Part shown: positions 29,258 through 32,598 of the stretch, piece by piece
Layout: each line of letters begins with the position of its first letter
How positions within the stretch are numbered: position 1 is the stretch's first letter
DNA from: Chara braunii
Taxonomy: Eukaryota > Streptophyta > Charophyceae > Charales > Characeae
Direction of reading: 5' to 3'
Assembly (NCBI GenBank): GCA_003427395.1
Contig: BFEA01000020.1
Span: 121,227-153,824, forward strand
DNA: 32,598 bases
Position numbers and translations under genes: made by a program
The notes under the pieces: model-generated
Seen by the model: the letters and a program-made list of their open reading frames with translations, nothing else
Told to the model about the DNA's origin: nothing
Database searches by the model: none

Positions 29258-29470
29258 AGGAAAATCAAACTAGCATGGTCGGAGGATGAGGAACAACAAA
29301 AGATGGCGAGACTGAGATTCAGCAAGGTATGGTTGATAAGCGGGAAAGTTGCTGAGTTACGAGACAATCGCATCTCCTGGAAGGACTGGCACAACTCAAA
29401 TTCAGGAAGAAGCGTTCGGCTGCAATAATGCGATACATGGGCAAGGCACCTCCCGATCAGGTTCCTAAAG
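29258..29470 (+). pseudogene. LINE ORF2 C-terminal fragment (plus strand)
   Basis: Encodes WRKIKLAWSEDEEQQKMARL, then LRDNRISWKDWHN, matching the C-terminus of the minus-strand LINE at 30217-30480 residue by residue with scattered changes. It is 5'-truncated at about 29258, as LINE copies commonly are. Ambiguous bases in 29483-29638 follow in the presumed 3' UTR. Confidence 0.7.
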
Positions 29471-29849
29471 AGAAAGCTACGANCTTATACTACCACNTCT
29501 ATGGAANAACAGACTGNAGACGACTGTACAACACTGAAAAAGGGGAGCGAGGAAGGGAAAGTTGACCAAAGGGATGTTGGAAGTAAGGGTGCAAGGAATA
29601 CAGGCTCCCAAATCACTCAAAGAGAACAGATTCCTAACNTCCAGCCCAGAAAGGGACAGTAAGGTCCACAGGTTGAGGGTTTAGGGTCAAGGGTTTTAGT
29701 AGCGTTTAGAAGAAAGGGGCAGGCTTAACGGGATAGGGGATACCACGATTCACAGGCAGGACAGTTGAGTGGGGAATACACAAGAGAAACGCTCTCAGAA
29801 GTTGGCACACCATTCCTCCTATACGACCACCCTCGTTTGAGGAGCCTGC

Positions 29850-30170
29850 AGTGGTTGATTCCAAATCTGTGCAAGGAACCTTTTGCCTCTGATGCCATGC
29901 TTGGATCGCTTGCTGATCCCCCAACTAGCCTCCGATATCCCTCTTGAAGAGCAAGAGCTTGCTTCTCTGTGGCTTGCTGAAGTAATGCCTCCAATCTGCT
30001 GGCGATTCCAAGCTTACCCAACAGCTCTGCTTGGGTGATTGGCCCAAATGCTACTGCGTTTGCGCCAGATGATTCGACAGCCTGCCGGAGGGCCTCAAAA
30101 TCCACGAACGCACTGAGATCAGCTAGGCCTGGCATCTCAAGGACGTCAACAAACGGATCGCCTCAGATAC
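29850..30170 (-). pseudogene. NDUFAF7/MidA-like methyltransferase C-terminal fragment
   Basis: NDUFAF7 is the mitochondrial SAM-dependent arginine methyltransferase needed for complex I assembly. The minus-strand frame reads FVDVLEMPG, ADLSAFVDFEALRQAV, FGPITQAELLGKLGI, then SRLEALLQQATEKQA and EGYRRLVG, the conserved C-terminal part of the DUF185/MidA family. The family's final block is found only in another frame (GKRFLA, around 29880), and the preceding AIR is in a third frame near 30160, so at least two indels are present. The rest of the gene is not in the window. It lies between the 3' ends of two LINE fragments. Processed or duplicated pseudogene is likeliest; a real exon with base errors is possible. 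Confidence 0.6.
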
Positions 30171-30216
30171 CATAAGCCAGGAGACTGGGCCAAATGAAAT
30201 GTCAGGAGCTTCCTCT

Positions 30217-32012
30217 TTAAAATTCTGAAACAGGGGAGCCTTGTCCCTGCATTGTCCTCTGCTGCCTCTCTCTTCCTCCTGCACTTGAGTTGTGCCAATC
30301 CTTCCTTCGGATGTTGTCGTCCCTCAAATCAGCCACTTTACCGTCTGCCAACCATACCTGACTAAAAATCCGTCTGGCCTTCTTGCGTTGTTCCTCATCT
30401 TCCGACCATGACTGTTTAATCCTCCGCCATCTGCAGAGAATTTCTGCCTGAATCATTGTCTTCGTCTCCGCCCAGACCAAATCGCATGAGTTAGATACTT
30501 TCTCGATCGTTCTGCTGCATCTCTCCTTCCATATGACCGAAAGGGTCACCTTCCTGAACAGCCCATACCAGACTTTTTCCACCTTCAGGGGTTGATGGGG
30601 AATGTTAATAAGAAGAAGAATTTGGATGGGTTTTCAGGAAAAGGTGAAGGGAACAGGGAGTTCCAGAGGGTTGAGGCTCTTGCCCAGTAGTCCGTCACCT
30701 CCCTACAATGTACTAGGCAGTGTACTATGTCTTCTGCTGCATTCTCCGTGCATACCTTACATAGATCCGAGTTGTCTGGGTCTGAAACTTTCCGCCTAAC
30801 ATGCAACCATTGATTAACTGGCAAAGCCGCATATGTTATTAGCCACTGGAGGCTTCTGATTTTGATTGGTCTGATCGCTTTGTAGATTTTCCACGGGATT
30901 TGCGTGATGTTGTCGGATTCCTGACCTAACAGTCTCTGCCACCTGGCTTTGATAACCGGATCTGGGTCTTTTGTTTTTAACAATAGTTTGTATCCCAATT
31001 TGACCGTGTAGTCCTGTATGGGGGTGAACCTGTTAATGTTTGCCTTCTTGTCAGGTTTCCATGCCCACTCCCCTGGGTCAAACTCCAANTTTCGNNGCGC
31101 CGNGTCGAATCTGTAGATGCTTTTCGGCCACGTTCCTAACACTCTTACTTTCCTGAGCAGAAAGCTGTCCATGATTATAGTTTCGACGTTGGTGTTTATG
31201 ATCGACGGCATTCCCTCTGTGGAGTGTACAACCGGAAAGGAGGTGAACACTGCTTGTGTAGTTGCACCTTGTTGTGAGTGTGAGAACTGAAAAGCCCTAG
31301 AGGGAGGGTTTTCCTGTACTTTGACCCCCCAGTCCCCACTTCTCCAGTCCCCTTCTTGTTCAAGTATGTCTTTCCATTCTTGAGGGATCAGATTAGTGAT
31401 GTAGTGCAAGTTCGGACCTCTTCTGTGGCATCCCTTCAGGCGTACACTTAACTCCTGTTCTGATACCCATTCCTTCTTTTCTTCGTTCCATAAGTGGTTG
31501 ATCGTCCAGACACCGTTCTTTAACCACGACAGCCATTTGTGGTCTAAAAACAAGGGTTCGTCACTTTCGGATCTCAGCCATTCATTGCCAAAGAGAGGCT
31601 GTCTTAGCACCTCATCCCTAGATTTCGGTCTGCTGGTCTTTTTCGGCATTATTTCCCTCCAAATCCGGATGATATCCACCCAGTACGGTGTTTGTCGGTT
31701 CTCTATATTCTGCTCTATTTCTCTCCTGGATCTTCTTCTCACCTTCTTCAACGACCATTCCTTGTTCATTACCCAGAATAGGCCCGTCATGTTACTCGGC
31801 GATGGTACCGGAGCTAGCGCCCTTATGCTGTCCAGAGCCAGCTCGTTCCACGCCGTACATGGCTTCATCAGCAGCCGGACTATCCATTTGACTTGGAGGA
31901 CTCTCGTCTCGCACCTCGGGTTCACCAGCCCTGACCGGCTTGTGTTGTGAACACGCTTTTTTTGGGCACTTGACAAGGGACTACAGGATGAGCGGGAAAG
32001 CTTCCCTTTCAT
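30217..32012 (-). pseudogene. LINE ORF2 post-RT region with zf-RVT zinc finger
   Basis: A 475-codon frame (32012-30585) shows the region after the RT domain of plant-type LINEs: VLQVKWIVRLLMKPC, a long W-rich segment, YTVKLGYKLLL, then IRSLQWLITYAALPVNQWL and the zf-RVT finger CKVC-x9-H-x4-C (about 30700-30761). It ends in TGA at 30585. The natural C-terminus (VWYGLFRKVTLSVIWKERC to WKDWHN-like tail) continues in another frame from 30582 to 30217, so a 1-nt frameshift separates them. N bases lie at 31089, 31095-31096 and 31103. Endonuclease and RT domains are missing; homology appears to start near 31930, and the first ~27 codons look unrelated. Confidence 0.75.
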
Positions 32013-32403
32013 TTCCGAACCTCCGCGCTCTTGTTATGGATCAGCACGGCTGTGACCGGGCGCGTCTACAATACAAAAGTGGAAGGACTCGGCTAAGGGT
32101 GGTACTTGTGAGCACTGTTGCTTCTAGCTTCAGCACGAGGCTCTTGGAGACCTGATTTCACGGGCCACTTTTTCGGAGGAATCACAGGATTTTCCAGACT
32201 TTTTCAACAGGAGGCAGAATTGCGTTGCTGCTTCGGGCTGGACTTCCACATTGATCCGGACCAAGACTTCATGGAGTCGGAGGAAGGGGTTTTGTCACCG
32301 CGGAGCCATGACGCCTCGCAGTCTGGACCCATTCGCACTGCTCACGCTCCTTTGCTCGCTTACGCTGTGCCTAACGCTCGTCCCCAATGTCCTCATTAAC
32401 GCC

Positions 32404-32597
32404 TAGCTCTGTTGGGCATGCCAATCGGAGTACATGATGCTCTCTGCCTCACGGCGCTTCCCCTTGCTTATCTGTGCGACAACCTTCTTCTTTGCCTCCC
32501 TTGGTGCGATCTGCTCCCTTGCAATCTGTCTAGCAGCAGTGATCTTTCGGGGGCTGGTGGCATGAGGTGCTTCAGCGCACACGCATAAGCAGGACCC
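32404..32597 (-). CDS. Partial open frame entering from the right edge
   Basis: On the minus strand a frame is open from the window edge to a TAG at 32404-32406 (64 codons). It is rich in Lys/Arg/Glu/Ala, with KITAARQIAREQIAPREAKK followed by KGKRREAESIM. The composition looks protein-like and partly helical, but the family is not recognised. It could be LINE ORF1/ORF2 upstream sequence or an unrelated exon. 32013-32403 holds nothing clear. Confidence 0.25.
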
Positions 32598-32598
32598 C

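Overview
This looks like repeat-dense nuclear DNA from a large plant-lineage genome. The best guess is a streptophyte (charophyte-type) green alga: there is a degenerate plant-type (TTTAGGG-like) telomeric tract at 17010-17056, several LTR-retrotransposon gag/pol remnants, tRNA-iMet primer-binding sites, a LINE tail and tRNA-like short elements. The taxon is inference; no host gene is long enough to fix it. I see no bacterial operon, CRISPR array or rRNA gene. Nearly every recognisable coding stretch is a broken transposable element. The only non-transposon coding candidates are one coiled-coil exon (27627-27917), a frameshifted NDUFAF7/MidA-like fragment (29850-30170), an unexplained ORF in a retroelement leader (22700-23023) and an open frame running off the right edge.

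Layout. 1-4516 holds a plus-strand Ty3/Gypsy element with gag, protease and reverse transcriptase (RT), carrying many in-frame stops and a mutated RT active site. Its pol is cut at 4516 by a 4,258-bp non-coding insertion (4517-8774). The insertion has matching 5-bp ends (TGTCG/CGACA), a 4-bp target duplication (ACGC) and a hairpin just inside each end. Pol resumes in the same frame at 8779 and is cut again at 8860 by a second, diverged member of the same family, which is collinear with the first for at least 2.2 kb. The first ~500 nt of both copies fold into helices kept by compensatory base changes. This is the most unusual thing in the window.

13009-14180 (plus) and 25285-26610 (minus) are two partial copies of one small non-coding LTR element (TRIM-like: LTR, degenerate PBS, ~0.63 kb interior, purine tract, LTR). 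Between them, on the minus strand, lie a second Gypsy-type gag/nucleocapsid/protease remnant (14181-16795) read in three frames, a 930-bp assembly gap (17679-18608), a candidate LTR with PBS (19039-19980) and a third gag remnant (20135-22272) with its own PBS at 23544.

26646-26742 is a U6 snRNA-like sequence lacking two bases of the ACAGAGA box. 27270-27650 is a long pyrimidine tract leading into the coiled-coil exon. 29258-32012 holds two LINE 3' fragments in tail-to-tail orientation with the NDUFAF7-like fragment between their 3' ends. Nested insertion, stop accumulation and a missing or broken pol in every element indicate old, inactive heterochromatin-like DNA.
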